Shown here piece by piece: positions 1-7,263 of a stretch of 32,793 nucleotides of DNA (position 1 is its first letter; each line of letters starts with the position of its first letter). The position numbers and the translations under genes were made by a program. The DNA comes from Fibrobacter succinogenes (GTDB lineage Bacteria; Fibrobacterota; Fibrobacteria; Fibrobacterales; Fibrobacteraceae). The notes beneath the pieces were generated by a model. It searched no databases. It had not been told where the DNA came from and was given only the letters and a program-made list of their open reading frames with translations. The DNA is taken from the NCBI GenBank assembly GCA_902767785.1, contig CACXIR010000041.1, positions 1 to 32,793 of the forward strand. Direction: 5' to 3'.

Positions 1-138
1 AAACTGGTCAACGGCTGGACAGTTGATCAGATCGAAAACGCCCTCAGCGGCAACACATGCGGCAGAAAACCTACCTCCTGTGCCGATCAGTTGGCAAAGG
101 CTGTCCGTCAGGCTTACAATGACACTCATACAGCATAA
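1..138 (+). CDS. C-terminal end of an unrecognised protein (partial)
   Basis: The window opens inside a reading frame that runs from base 1 to a TAA at 136-138 and gives the last 45 residues of a protein whose start lies outside the window. The visible part has a tryptophan (NGWTVDQIENAL) and two cysteines (NTCGRKPTSCADQL) in an apparently helical tail. I do not recognise a family. The stop codon is the end of the first unit of a GCATAA hexamer array, so array length cannot change the protein. A good terminator follows at 175-217, which supports this being a real gene end. Confidence 0.6.
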   Translation, partial: KLVNGWTVDQIENALSGNTCGRKPTSCADQLAKAVRQAYNDTHTA

Positions 139-168
139 GCATAAGCATAAGCATAAGCATAAGCATAA
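133..168. repeat. Six tandem copies of GCATAA
   Basis: Six perfect head-to-tail copies of the hexamer GCATAA lie at 133-168. The first copy supplies the last alanine codon and TAA stop of the upstream gene, so the remaining five copies are untranslated and each repeats an in-frame stop. The array ends seven bases before a terminator hairpin. It is a simple-sequence repeat that could vary by slippage without altering the protein. Confidence 0.95.
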
Positions 169-174
169 CGCGTC

Positions 175-217
175 AAGCGCCATGTTCCGTCATCAAACGG
201 ACACGGCGCTTTTTCTT
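175..217 (+). terminator. Rho-independent terminator
   Basis: AAGCGCC pairs with GGCGCTT, and an inner TCCGT/ACGGA stem extends the hairpin; it is followed by a T-rich run (TTTTTCTTT). It lies about 35 bases after the stop of the partial gene at 1-138 and is on the right strand to end it. Confidence 0.75.
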
Positions 218-450
218 TAAAAAATTTCCTTGAACATTTCCAATCCCGACGCTTTGAACACCAATTTGAAAAACCTGATTGACCACACCGGAGCAATTCT
301 GTAAGCTGCCGACATAAAATGCGCATCAAATCCTAGTACAATTCTGCTCCTTTTTGCATTGATACGGCGCAGCAAAATTCTGGCGGCTTTGTCGGATGGC
401 ATACTGAAAAACCTGACCAAAGGACTGACTTCACGACTCTGTCCCTTCAT
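217..450 (-). pseudogene. Remnant of a short-chain dehydrogenase/reductase (C-terminal end only)
   Basis: The minus strand reads as the C-terminal end of an SDR-type oxidoreductase and stops at 217-219. The diagnostic run is SDKAARILLRRI followed by RIVLGFDAHFMSAAYRIAP and a basic helical tail ending in MFKEIF. In classical SDRs the last helix and strand have the same pattern (xxKAAxxIxxxI...RIxxGxDA...xRxxP). The Rossmann nucleotide-binding part, the catalytic Ser-Tyr-Lys and any start codon are missing: upstream on the minus strand the frame simply runs into the antisense of moxR. The fragment is therefore a leftover of a gene cut away when the present neighbour arrived or when the region was rearranged. 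It fills most of the 313-base gap between the first gene and moxR. Confidence 0.65.
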
Positions 451-451
451 T

Positions 452-1522
452 ATGTCGGTTCGTATAAACGCAAATGAATTGGAAAAGCTGCTGGCGGTGA
501 CGCCTGCGTCCCAGAACATCATGCTCACGGGCAAGCATGGCATCGGCAAGTCGCAGATTCTGGAGAAGTTCTTCACGGCACGTGGCGAACGTGTGGTGAT
601 CCTTTTCCTTGGGCAGATGAGCGATCCGGGCGACCTGATTGGGCTTCCGAGGCTCGACGAGAAAACGGGCAAGACCCTTTTTATGCCGCCCTACTGGTTC
701 CCTACGGACGACAAGCCTGTGGTGCTCTTTCTGGACGAGCTGAACCGTGCCCGCCCCGAAGTCTTGCAGACCATCATGGACTTGACGCTGAACCGCACAT
801 TGGCGGGCCGCAAGCTGCCCGAGGGTTCTCGTGTCATTAGTGCGGTGAACGATGGCGAGGAATACCAGCTTACGGACTTGGATCCGGCACTGGTGAGCCG
901 CTTCAACATCTATGAATTCAAGCCTGCCGCACAGGAATGGCTCCTGTGGGCGGCAAAGGCGGGGCTGGATTCCCGTGTGATTGACTTTATTTCTGAAAAT
1001 CCCGACATGCTTGACGGTGGAGCATTCACTCGCGAAGACCAGGGACTCGAAAAGTCCCCTGACCGCCGTGGATGGGAACGGGTTTCTACGGTGCTGAAGA
1101 CTAATGAGGTGACTCCGCTATTAAAGACGGTCATCGCAGGCATTGTAGGCATGCCTGCCGCCTCGAAGTTCTTTGCGACGATTAACCAGAAAAAGCTCCC
1201 TAGCGCAAGGGATATACTCTTGGGCGATTTCGCAAAGCAGAAGGCCGCTATCAAGAAGTGCAATACGCCGGAACTTGCTACCATGAATGAATCTATTTTC
1301 CGCTTCATTGAGACGAATAGCTACGAGGAAAAGGATTCCGAGAAGGTGGTGTCGAATTTTGCCGCCTATTTCGATTACCTGTCGGGCGAAAAATTCCGTG
1401 AGGCCCAGGCGCATTTCGCGAACCTCTATTCGTCATCGGTATATCCGGCGGTCATGACCTTCATTATCATGAAGTGCCCGCAACTTTATAAGAAGATTAC
1501 GGAGTTCGTCGAGTCAATTTAA
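452..1522 (+). CDS. MoxR-family AAA+ ATPase
   Basis: A 356-residue AAA+ ATPase of the MoxR group, chaperone-like ATPases that act on VWA-domain partners. Visible motifs are Walker A GKHGIGKS (about residues 27-34), Walker B VVLFLDEL (90-97), a sensor-1 stretch SAVND (130-134) and a probable arginine finger in DPALVSRF (R150). The C-terminal 150 residues are helical and not otherwise identified. The ATG at 452 is chosen because homology-like sequence begins there; the frame stays open upstream to 359, but that part is antisense to the SDR remnant. No good ribosome binding site is seen, only AAGGA about 25 bases upstream. The next gene, 31 bases downstream, is a VWA/DUF2201 protein, the expected partner, so the two should work as a pair on an unknown substrate. 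If the partner is truly broken, this ATPase may have lost its function. Confidence 0.85.
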   Translation: MSVRINANELEKLLAVTPASQNIMLTGKHGIGKSQILEKFFTARGERVVILFLGQMSDPGDLIGLPRLDEKTGKTLFMPPYWFPTDDKPVVLFLDELNRARPEVLQTIMDLTLNRTLAGRKLPEGSRVISAVNDGEEYQLTDLDPALVSRFNIYEFKPAAQEWLLWAAKAGLDSRVIDFISENPDMLDGGAFTREDQGLEKSPDRRGWERVSTVLKTNEVTPLLKTVIAGIVGMPAASKFFATINQKKLPSARDILLGDFAKQKAAIKKCNTPELATMNESIFRFIETNSYEEKDSEKVVSNFAAYFDYLSGEKFREAQAHFANLYSSSVYPAVMTFIIMKCPQLYKKITEFVESI

Positions 1523-1553
1523 GGTCGGTGAGCCTGTAGAACCGACAAAGTGA

Positions 1554-2531
1554 GTGAACATGACTGCACTGGAACGGATAAAGCAGATTGGCGAGCGGTG
1601 GTTCCTGACGGAACCGTTGCTTTTTGCCGTATATTGCAGCCATGAATTTTGCGAGAACGATTCGCTAGATGTGGCGGTACGTACCGGAAACAGGATGGTG
1701 GAATACGCCCCCCACATTTTGGACAAGGTAAGCGATGCTGATTTGCTGGAGTATCTGAAGGTCGAGATGTTCCGCATTCTGCTGAAGCACCCGTACCAGC
1801 GGCAGCCCCCATTTGCCGTAAAGGCCCTGCTCACGCAGGCTAGCAATATCACCATCGCCGATGTCTATGATGTGGCCCCGGTGGTAAAGAAGCACATGAG
1901 CGGTACGGAACTGGAACTTCCTCAAGGGCTGTGTTTCGAGGAGTACTACAACCTTCTTCTGCAGCAGACATCGTCGAATTCCAGCAATGACAATAAGTCG
2001 GATAGCGACAATAAATCGGATAATGTAGACGACGAAGGCTCTGGTGGCGGCGACTCTGGGCAACAGGGTGGTGAAGGTGGCAACGCATCTGATGGCTCGT
2101 CTGACGGCGATAGTAACGGTTCCGGCACCGATTCAAATGCTGGTGACAATGATGGCAATGGTGGCGGTTCACAAGGCGATTCTGGATCTGGCATGTCTCG
2201 CGGCAATGACGGCAATTCCCATGGCGGCACTGGTTCTGGTGGCGGTTCGCAGGGCAATGGTGGCGGGTCTCAGGGTGAGCAGGAACAGCGGGATTCGCAG
2301 ACCTCGGAACTCTGGGACGACGACGAGGAGGCTTGCTGCGACATAAACGGTTTTATTGAAAAGGCGGAGGCCAGCAATACCTGGGGCACCATTCCAGGGA
2401 CGCTGAAGGGGCTTATAAAGGCCAGCCTGAAGGTTGACCTGGATTACCGCAAAATGCTTAGCCTGTTCAAGACCTCGGTCCTCTCGAGCACGCCATGGGG
2501 AGCCGCTACGAACTTTCGACAAACCTGCTAA
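1554..2531 (+). CDS. DUF2201-type VWA protein, N-terminal piece (gene broken)
   Basis: This frame encodes the N-terminal part of a protein of the DUF2201 group, in which a degenerate metallopeptidase-like domain precedes a VWA-like domain. Residues 1-130 include EMFRILLKHP, which sits where relatives have the helix bearing metal-binding histidines; only the last histidine and proline are evident, so catalysis is doubtful. Residues 140-245 are a low-complexity Gly/Ser/Asp/Asn linker. A short helical piece follows (residues 262-315, ending KTSVLSST), then the frame runs into PWGAATNFRQTC and stops. The VWA domain continues in another frame from 2495. Start is GTG 1554 or ATG 1560. Family members have an arginine-rich RPxRRxG-like linker right after the SVLSS segment. 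It is absent here, so I infer a short internal deletion that also changed the frame. Confidence 0.7.
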   Translation: MNMTALERIKQIGERWFLTEPLLFAVYCSHEFCENDSLDVAVRTGNRMVEYAPHILDKVSDADLLEYLKVEMFRILLKHPYQRQPPFAVKALLTQASNITIADVYDVAPVVKKHMSGTELELPQGLCFEEYYNLLLQQTSSNSSNDNKSDSDNKSDNVDDEGSGGGDSGQQGGEGGNASDGSSDGDSNGSGTDSNAGDNDGNGGGSQGDSGSGMSRGNDGNSHGGTGSGGGSQGNGGGSQGEQEQRDSQTSELWDDDEEACCDINGFIEKAEASNTWGTIPGTLKGLIKASLKVDLDYRKMLSLFKTSVLSSTPWGAATNFRQTC

Positions 2532-2935
2532 TCGCGGTGGATGTCAGCGGCTCGGTGACTGATAAGAGCCTTGAATTTTTCTTCTCGGTCATCAACCGTC
2601 TTTTCAAATACGGCATCGAGAAGCTGGATGTGTTGCAGTTCGATGCGGCAATCCAGGGAAATATCGAACCCCTCAGGAAGGCTCGCAGGACCGTCAAGAT
2701 CTTGGGCCGCGGTGGTACATGCTTCCAGCCGGCGGCGGACTACTACTGCGAACATCCTGAATACGACGGACTCATCTACTTTAGCGACGGCTACGCCCCA
2801 TCTCCGATCTACAACACCAAGCGTCCCATTGATGTGCTATGGGTGCTCTGTAGCAAGTCCGCATATGAGGCGAACGGGAGCAGGCTTAAGGAACTGAATC
2901 GCAACCGTGTCACGTACATTCCCAGGAGCGAATGA
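2495..2935 (+). CDS. DUF2201-type VWA protein, C-terminal VWA piece (gene broken)
   Basis: This is the VWA-like half of the protein that begins at 1554, in a different frame overlapping it by 37 bases. It has a MIDAS-like metal-binding set: DVSGS (DxSxS) near residues 16-20, the threonine in GRGGT, and the aspartate in FSDGYAP. The fold normally binds Mg2+ and mediates protein contacts with MoxR. The ATG at 2495 has no ribosome binding site and lies mid-protein by comparison with the family, so independent translation is unlikely unless by coupling to the upstream stop. The 3' end overlaps the next gene by ATGA. The VWA domain itself looks intact, which suggests a recent lesion or a sequence error. 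Confidence 0.7.
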   Translation: MGSRYELSTNLLIAVDVSGSVTDKSLEFFFSVINRLFKYGIEKLDVLQFDAAIQGNIEPLRKARRTVKILGRGGTCFQPAADYYCEHPEYDGLIYFSDGYAPSPIYNTKRPIDVLWVLCSKSAYEANGSRLKELNRNRVTYIPRSE

Positions 2936-3714
2936 TGGACGAAAATAAGAATCAACCCCTCGATGCCTTGCTAAAAATGTATTGGTCCGCTCTTGTCAAT
3001 GACCTCGCCAAGACCAATGACAAGGTTGGCGAATTCGACGATTTTAGGGATTCACGTGTACTTGTTTCAAGATTAAAGGCATTTTCCAATAGCCTAGTTG
3101 ATTTTGTCGCTGAAGTAAAGGAATACTATTCAGATGCAAAATACCATGCACTCAAGGGAAGGCGAAGGATTGAACTAGTCAAGTTGAAAATGAATCCAAG
3201 GTCAATAAAGGAGCGTGCAAATATCGATCTTTCTTTGTCCATGAACCTGGTGACGCGAAAGAGCTTTGTGTTCTTGAATAGCAAAATTGGACTTTCCAAG
3301 GGGAATTACGTGTCGGTGGCAGTGGAGGATATTCAGGGGGCCGAAAGAATCGTAGATGGCTGGAAGACTGAGGGGTTAAAGCAAAAGAAGCTTGCTGAAA
3401 TAGCAGCGCAGAGCATCGAGGCCATTATCCCGCAGATGATGGCCAAGTCTGGATACGAGTGGAACCTGGAATGTGGCGAAAACAAGCGTTGTGGTGGTGG
3501 CGTTGTCCCAGGGGGCTACTACTTGTGTATCAAGATGAAAAGGCACAAGATGGTAAGGATAGCCCTGAACCAGAAGAATTTTGCAAACAAGATTCCCGAG
3601 GTCCTGAATGTCGTCAAGCAGATAGAACAACTGATGGAACAGGTCCCCTACGCTGTAGATGTCTTAAACTATGGCCCAGGTACCCATTGGTTCAAGGGTA
3701 CGGAATATGTGTGA
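2932..3714 (+). CDS. Unrecognised 260-residue protein following the MoxR-VWA pair
   Basis: I do not recognise the family. The start overlaps the VWA stop as ATGATG (2932 or 2935), so it is translationally coupled and belongs to the same operon. The protein is basic and soluble, with no signal peptide or membrane segment. The N-terminal half is helical (residues 5-95). A central segment has alternating hydrophobic residues (LSLSMNLVTRKSFVFLN), and the C-terminal half contains a Cys/Gly-rich turn (ECGENKRCGGGVVPGGYY) followed by helices. The 5' part uses more A/T-rich codons than the MoxR and VWA genes, which may mean a separate origin. By position it could be an adaptor or substrate of the MoxR-VWA pair, but that is inference only. 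Confidence 0.7.
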   Translation: MMDENKNQPLDALLKMYWSALVNDLAKTNDKVGEFDDFRDSRVLVSRLKAFSNSLVDFVAEVKEYYSDAKYHALKGRRRIELVKLKMNPRSIKERANIDLSLSMNLVTRKSFVFLNSKIGLSKGNYVSVAVEDIQGAERIVDGWKTEGLKQKKLAEIAAQSIEAIIPQMMAKSGYEWNLECGENKRCGGGVVPGGYYLCIKMKRHKMVRIALNQKNFANKIPEVLNVVKQIEQLMEQVPYAVDVLNYGPGTHWFKGTEYV

Positions 3715-3754
3715 ATTGAGAAATAAAGCTTTTTTATGAAAATAAGACATTTGT

Positions 3755-3783
3755 TTTACATTTCTACCTTGTTTGTCGATAAT
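3755..3783 (+). promoter_or_regulatory. Probable sigma70-type promoter
   Basis: TTTACA (3755-3760), a 17-base spacer and GATAAT (3778-3783), each one base from consensus, lie in an AT-rich gap of 116 bases. The next gene starts at 3831 behind a strong AAGGAGG ribosome binding site. This would start a new transcript separate from the MoxR operon. Confidence 0.5.
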
Positions 3784-3830
3784 ATATATGCGTATATTGA
3801 TATGTATGCATAAAATAAGGAGGCTTAGTT

Positions 3831-4379
3831 ATGGCAGAAATACTTCAGCAAAAGTGCCAGTTGCTGTTTGACAATCTCAACTTGATCATGCGGCACAGGC
3901 AAGAAATCTTGAATACGCCTCGGTATGCGAATATAGATGTCCATTATGCGCTGCGGGGCGGTGGCGCGTATGTTGGATCGTTTACATTCCGTAAGCAACT
4001 GGTTGTCGCAGGGAAGTCTGTCATAGTCAATCTTACGCTTAAATCGTTGCTAGCAATTTGGGTGATGGCCGCATTCAAGGTGATGTGCAAGTGTGGGGAA
4101 ACGGCCTATATCTGTTCGTTTGCAGGATCGCCTCTTTCGGGCGTGGCTGTCGCGAGCGCCTACTGCCCCTATTGCAAGAACGAAATTCACGGAATTAAAG
4201 GTCGCACATTCAAGAGTTTTGTTGCTCCGCTGGAAAGAGCCTTCGCTAGCGAAGAGGCTGCGGTCTCGCAGGCCTTCACCTCGGGGGTGTTTGGCATGGT
4301 TAACGAGCCTTGCAGCCTTGAAACGATGATTCAAGAACTGAAATTGAAGGAATACGAGGCCTTGCAGGGCCCAAATTAA
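3831..4379 (+). CDS. Unrecognised 182-residue protein with a zinc-ribbon-like cysteine set
   Basis: Start ATG 3831 follows AAGGAGG at good spacing. The protein has a helical N-terminus, a glycine-rich turn (LRGGGAYVGSF) near residue 43, a hydrophobic stretch (SLLAIWVMAAFKV) near residues 70-83, and four cysteines arranged as CKCG ... CPYC (about residues 86-115). These could form a zinc ribbon. Family unknown. It is followed after nine bases by the SLOG-type gene with its own AAGGAG site, so the two are co-transcribed. The hydrophobic stretch is too short and isolated to call a firm membrane segment. Confidence 0.65.
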   Translation: MAEILQQKCQLLFDNLNLIMRHRQEILNTPRYANIDVHYALRGGGAYVGSFTFRKQLVVAGKSVIVNLTLKSLLAIWVMAAFKVMCKCGETAYICSFAGSPLSGVAVASAYCPYCKNEIHGIKGRTFKSFVAPLERAFASEEAAVSQAFTSGVFGMVNEPCSLETMIQELKLKEYEALQGPN

Positions 4380-4388
4380 GGAGAGAAC

Positions 4389-5108
4389 ATGAAACTGTTT
4401 GAAAAATTGCCTGCATCGACAGGAAAAAGCATGACTTATGCCGGTATCGGGCATAGGGATTTGGGCGGCTTTCGTGAACCCAATACGAACGAGCCCGTAG
4501 AAAACGTGATGGCGTGGATCGCGGGGGAGCTTGAGAAGCTCGGCTACACGCTGAACAGCGGTGGAGCCAAGGGCGCCGATGCCGCCTTCGAGTATGGCGT
4601 GAAGCAGCCTGCCCACAAGAACATCTTCCGTCCGGAAGATGCCACCGAAACGACCCGCACCATTGCCCAGGAGCTGCACCCAGCCCATGATCGCCTGCAT
4701 GGCCACGCCCTTGATCTGTACGCCAGGAATACGAACCAGGTTTTTGGCCGTAACCTAGACAATACAATCGATTTTGTGGTGTGCTACACCAAGGACGGCT
4801 GCGAATCCCACGAGACCCGCTCCAGGGATTCGGGTGGAACGGGGCAGGCCATCGAGATGGCGACCCGCAAGGGGGCGAGGGCGTTCAACATGAAGAATCC
4901 CGACTGGTTTGAGAGGCTGAAAAAGTATCTGGTGGACGACGCTGGTATCGCTGCCGCGAGTTTCCTTGAATTCCCCAAGACTTTCGCGAAGGTTCCCCGA
5001 AACCTTGTGGATTTCACCCCGCAAAAGCCTGCTCCGGACTCAAAGTCCGCCTCGCCCAAGATGAGCGACAAGCAGATCAGGGCCCTGATGAAATCTGCAA
5101 GAAGGTAG
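4389..5108 (+). CDS. SLOG/DprA-like Rossmann-fold protein
   Basis: A 239-residue protein with a nucleotide-binding Rossmann fold of the SLOG superfamily (the group that includes DprA and LOG proteins). The evidence is the N-terminal strand TYAGIGHRDL, the loop NSGGAKGADAAFEYG (about residues 56-70), a middle motif of RNTNQVFGRNL with DFVVCYT, and a second glycine loop DSGGTGQAIEMA (about 148-158). Related small proteins are common in phages and in accessory regions, where they are thought to sense or process nucleotide-derived ligands. The C-terminal 70 residues are a basic, proline-rich tail without an assigned domain. RBS AAGGAG precedes the ATG. Its position between a zinc-ribbon protein and a WYL regulator fits a defence or stress role, but this is inference. 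Confidence 0.75.
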   Translation: MKLFEKLPASTGKSMTYAGIGHRDLGGFREPNTNEPVENVMAWIAGELEKLGYTLNSGGAKGADAAFEYGVKQPAHKNIFRPEDATETTRTIAQELHPAHDRLHGHALDLYARNTNQVFGRNLDNTIDFVVCYTKDGCESHETRSRDSGGTGQAIEMATRKGARAFNMKNPDWFERLKKYLVDDAGIAAASFLEFPKTFAKVPRNLVDFTPQKPAPDSKSASPKMSDKQIRALMKSARR

Positions 5109-5191
5109 GTTGCAGAATTTGAAGTAATTGCCGTGCGTCAGTAATTGTCGCATGGCGAGTTTATTTTTATGGGTAAACAAAGGAGTTCTTT

Positions 5192-5752
5192 ATGTTTGAA
5201 GACGAAAAAGGATTTAGTTTTGACACCCTGGCCGAAAAGGAAATGAGCAAGGCTTTTCGGTATTATAACTATGTGCGGGAGTTCTATGGTTACCTGTGCG
5301 ACTCCCTAGACCTAACTTTTGAAGAAGGTTGCGACGAGTTTGACCCGGCTTTTGCCCCTGCCGAAAAGAAGTTTCCACCTGCAGATGGGGTTGACGAGAT
5401 GATCCGAGCGGTCCGTGCCTACGAGGCGATGCAGGAAATTGTCGGGATTCTTGACGAAGAAGGCGTGGAGAAGGCTGCCCAAGAACGGGGAATGATGCAG
5501 GATTCCCACAAGTTTGCCCTTACGAGCATTGCGGAATACTTTCCGACCACATCCCTTTGGCGTGAGTTTGACGAGCATGCCCAAAAACAACTCGATAAAT
5601 ACGCAAATGATGCGCAGAGCGCTGTGTTGCTTATGTCTCCGCTTTCGTTAGAGTCTGCAATCCACAAGATTTTCGCAGAGCAGAAGAAATGTCTTGAAAA
5701 ATTCCTGCCGCAAAAGATAGACAAGCTTCGCCATGTACATGAAATTGTATAA
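5192..5752 (+). CDS. Unrecognised acidic 186-residue helical protein
   Basis: ATG 5192 follows AAAGGAG at good spacing. The protein is acidic, all-helical by eye and cytoplasmic, with no cysteine cluster or membrane segment. An N-terminal region rich in Asp, Glu and aromatic residues (YYNYVREFYGYLCD near residue 24) is followed by long helices. No family is recognised. The 83 bases upstream hold no clear promoter or terminator beyond the ribosome binding site. It precedes the WYL regulator by 64 bases. Confidence 0.65.
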   Translation: MFEDEKGFSFDTLAEKEMSKAFRYYNYVREFYGYLCDSLDLTFEEGCDEFDPAFAPAEKKFPPADGVDEMIRAVRAYEAMQEIVGILDEEGVEKAAQERGMMQDSHKFALTSIAEYFPTTSLWREFDEHAQKQLDKYANDAQSAVLLMSPLSLESAIHKIFAEQKKCLEKFLPQKIDKLRHVHEIV

Positions 5753-5816
5753 ATCTATGCGACCATATTTGTCACATTTTGTATATATTTAGGGGAAGAC
5801 GAACCTAGGAGAAAAT

Positions 5817-6644
5817 ATGGCTGACATGACCCGCGGCGAAAGGACGGTACAGCTCTTTGCGAAGGTGATCTCGAACCCCGGCAAGAAATTTACCGTGACG
5901 GACCTGATGAACACTTTCAATATTCCCGACGAGGAACGGCGTAGCGTGCAACGCGACATGCGGTTTCTTTCGGAAATGGAGGGCGGGCGCTACATTACGG
6001 TAGAAAACGAAGGCCGCACATCGGTCTATCGGTCGGCGCTCCCCAATGCCGAGCGGCTCCTGTTCCCGAATTTCGAGAATACCATGCTGCACTTCGTATT
6101 CCTCAAGCGGATTGCCAACATTTACCCCGCCACCAGCGAGATTATCACTCAGCTTCTGGAGCGGATTGAGAAGAGCCTGCCGGACAGCGAGCAGAAATCT
6201 CTTAGGCAACTCGCCGAAGAACTGAACACGAGAATCCTTTTCATGGGAACGCCCCCGGATTTCGAGGAAGATTCTAGCGAAAAAATTCGTATTATCCTGC
6301 AGGCCATCCATGACCACCGCAAGATTGAAGTGACCTACCGTGACTCGGGGGATTCCGAAAAGCAATCGATACGCATTCCGCTGATGATTATCATCTATGA
6401 AGATGAACTTTACGTGGGCTGCCGGCGTCTGGATGGCGACACCTACACCCTCAAGTTCCGCCGCATCAAAAAAGTCAAGCTTTCTAAGGAAATGTACGCC
6501 GATGACCCGAAGGTCGTGGACAAGTTGCGTCGGCAGGTGACGTCGGGGGCTGCGTTCATGCAAGACCAAGGACGGTATGTTTACTGTGAAGCTAAAGGCC
6601 GAGGTGAACCAGATGCTTTTCAACTGGGTAGTGTCCTTCTCTGA
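5817..6644 (+). CDS. WYL-domain transcriptional regulator (frameshifted near its C-terminus)
   Basis: ATG 5817 follows TAGGAG. Residues 1-75 form an HTH-type DNA-binding domain (TVTDLMNTFNIPDEERRSVQRDMRFL, described by position 22-50). Residues about 160-225 form a WYL-type ligand-binding domain: IEVTYRDSG, a central YVGCRRLD strand and a closing FRRIKKVKL. This class senses a small ligand or nucleic acid and often represses accessory or defence genes. The last 27 residues of this frame are out of register. The true C-terminal WCX region is in the +1 frame at 6562-6726. Dropping one G from the run of five at 6545-6549 restores one continuous protein. Either a one-base insertion has truncated the gene or the base is a sequencing error. 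Confidence 0.8.
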   Translation: MADMTRGERTVQLFAKVISNPGKKFTVTDLMNTFNIPDEERRSVQRDMRFLSEMEGGRYITVENEGRTSVYRSALPNAERLLFPNFENTMLHFVFLKRIANIYPATSEIITQLLERIEKSLPDSEQKSLRQLAEELNTRILFMGTPPDFEEDSSEKIRIILQAIHDHRKIEVTYRDSGDSEKQSIRIPLMIIIYEDELYVGCRRLDGDTYTLKFRRIKKVKLSKEMYADDPKVVDKLRRQVTSGAAFMQDQGRYVYCEAKGRGEPDAFQLGSVLL

Positions 6645-6726
6645 CGTAGCCCGCGTTATAAAGCCGGTTTCCCTACGCAAATGGCTCAGGGAGTACGCGG
6701 AGTACCTGATGGAGAATTACGGATAG
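6562..6726 (+). pseudogene. Displaced C-terminal end of the WYL regulator
   Basis: In the +1 frame relative to 5817, this stretch reads KTKDGMFTVKLKAEV, then a conserved-looking tail with FNWVVSFSDVARVIKP and ending REYAEYLMENYG before TAG at 6724-6726. That is the usual end of WYL regulators (WCX extension: a beta strand, then a helix that packs on the WYL domain). It has no start signal of its own and is best read as the real end of the gene at 5817. Confidence 0.75.
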
Positions 6727-6749
6727 GTAAACTTGTTATATTGTATTCC

Positions 6750-7250
6750 ATGAACAAGATTCTTTTTGCCCTTTTGTTTTGTGTTGTTGCGGCATTTGCC
6801 GCCGATAAGCCTGTTGTCAGTGATAAGGCCGCAAATTCCGTGACCGCTGCTTCTGCACAACCTGCTGCGGATTCTGTGGTTGCAGCCCCGGCTGACTCCG
6901 CCGCAACGATGTCCGCCCCCCAGGAGACCTGCGGAGAGTTCAAGTCGGAAATTGCCCACAGGGACAGCCTGATGGCCGTTGCGGACAGTTCCTGCTCGGT
7001 GGAAAAGGATTCCCTGCGTGCCGCCCTCAACTCGGAGCAGGCCAAGACCAAGAACTGGGAACAGAGTTACGAGACCATGAAGAAGAGCAACGAGACCTGT
7101 GCCCGTGCCCTGAGCGTTTCTATCGAGGCCAACGAGAAGAGCAAGGAAAAGGAAAAACAGTCCAAGAGCCAGGCCGCCATGATGACCAGTTCCTCCTTTA
7201 TGGGCGGGCTTGCCGTCGGTATGCTTCTTTTCTGGCTGATTTTTGACTAG
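6750..7250 (+). CDS. Secreted, C-terminally membrane-anchored coiled-coil protein
   Basis: ATG 6750 gives a clean signal peptide (MNKILFALLFCVVAAFAAD). This is followed by an Ala/Ser/Val-rich low-complexity stretch (residues 20-60), a long charged helix likely to form a coiled coil (about 68-135) and a single C-terminal membrane segment (GGLAVGMLLFWLIF). Four cysteines lie in the outer part. The arrangement is that of an envelope protein held in the inner membrane with its body in the periplasm. No family is recognised. The frame is open upstream to 6681, but that part overlaps the WYL tail and lacks a start signal. It is 13 bases before the next gene and probably shares a transcript with it. 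Confidence 0.65.
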   Translation: MNKILFALLFCVVAAFAADKPVVSDKAANSVTAASAQPAADSVVAAPADSAATMSAPQETCGEFKSEIAHRDSLMAVADSSCSVEKDSLRAALNSEQAKTKNWEQSYETMKKSNETCARALSVSIEANEKSKEKEKQSKSQAAMMTSSSFMGGLAVGMLLFWLIFD

Positions 7251-7263
7251 GGGTGTTGACAAG

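Noticed and set aside
23..220. Small plus-strand frame with a His-Lys repeat across the GCATAA array
   Set aside because: The HKHK run is only the hexamer array read in another frame; the frame overlaps a better-supported gene end and a terminator.
5805..6680. Minus-strand open frame of 291 codons over the WYL gene
   Set aside because: No recognisable domain, and the plus strand carries HTH and WYL motifs with a good ribosome binding site.
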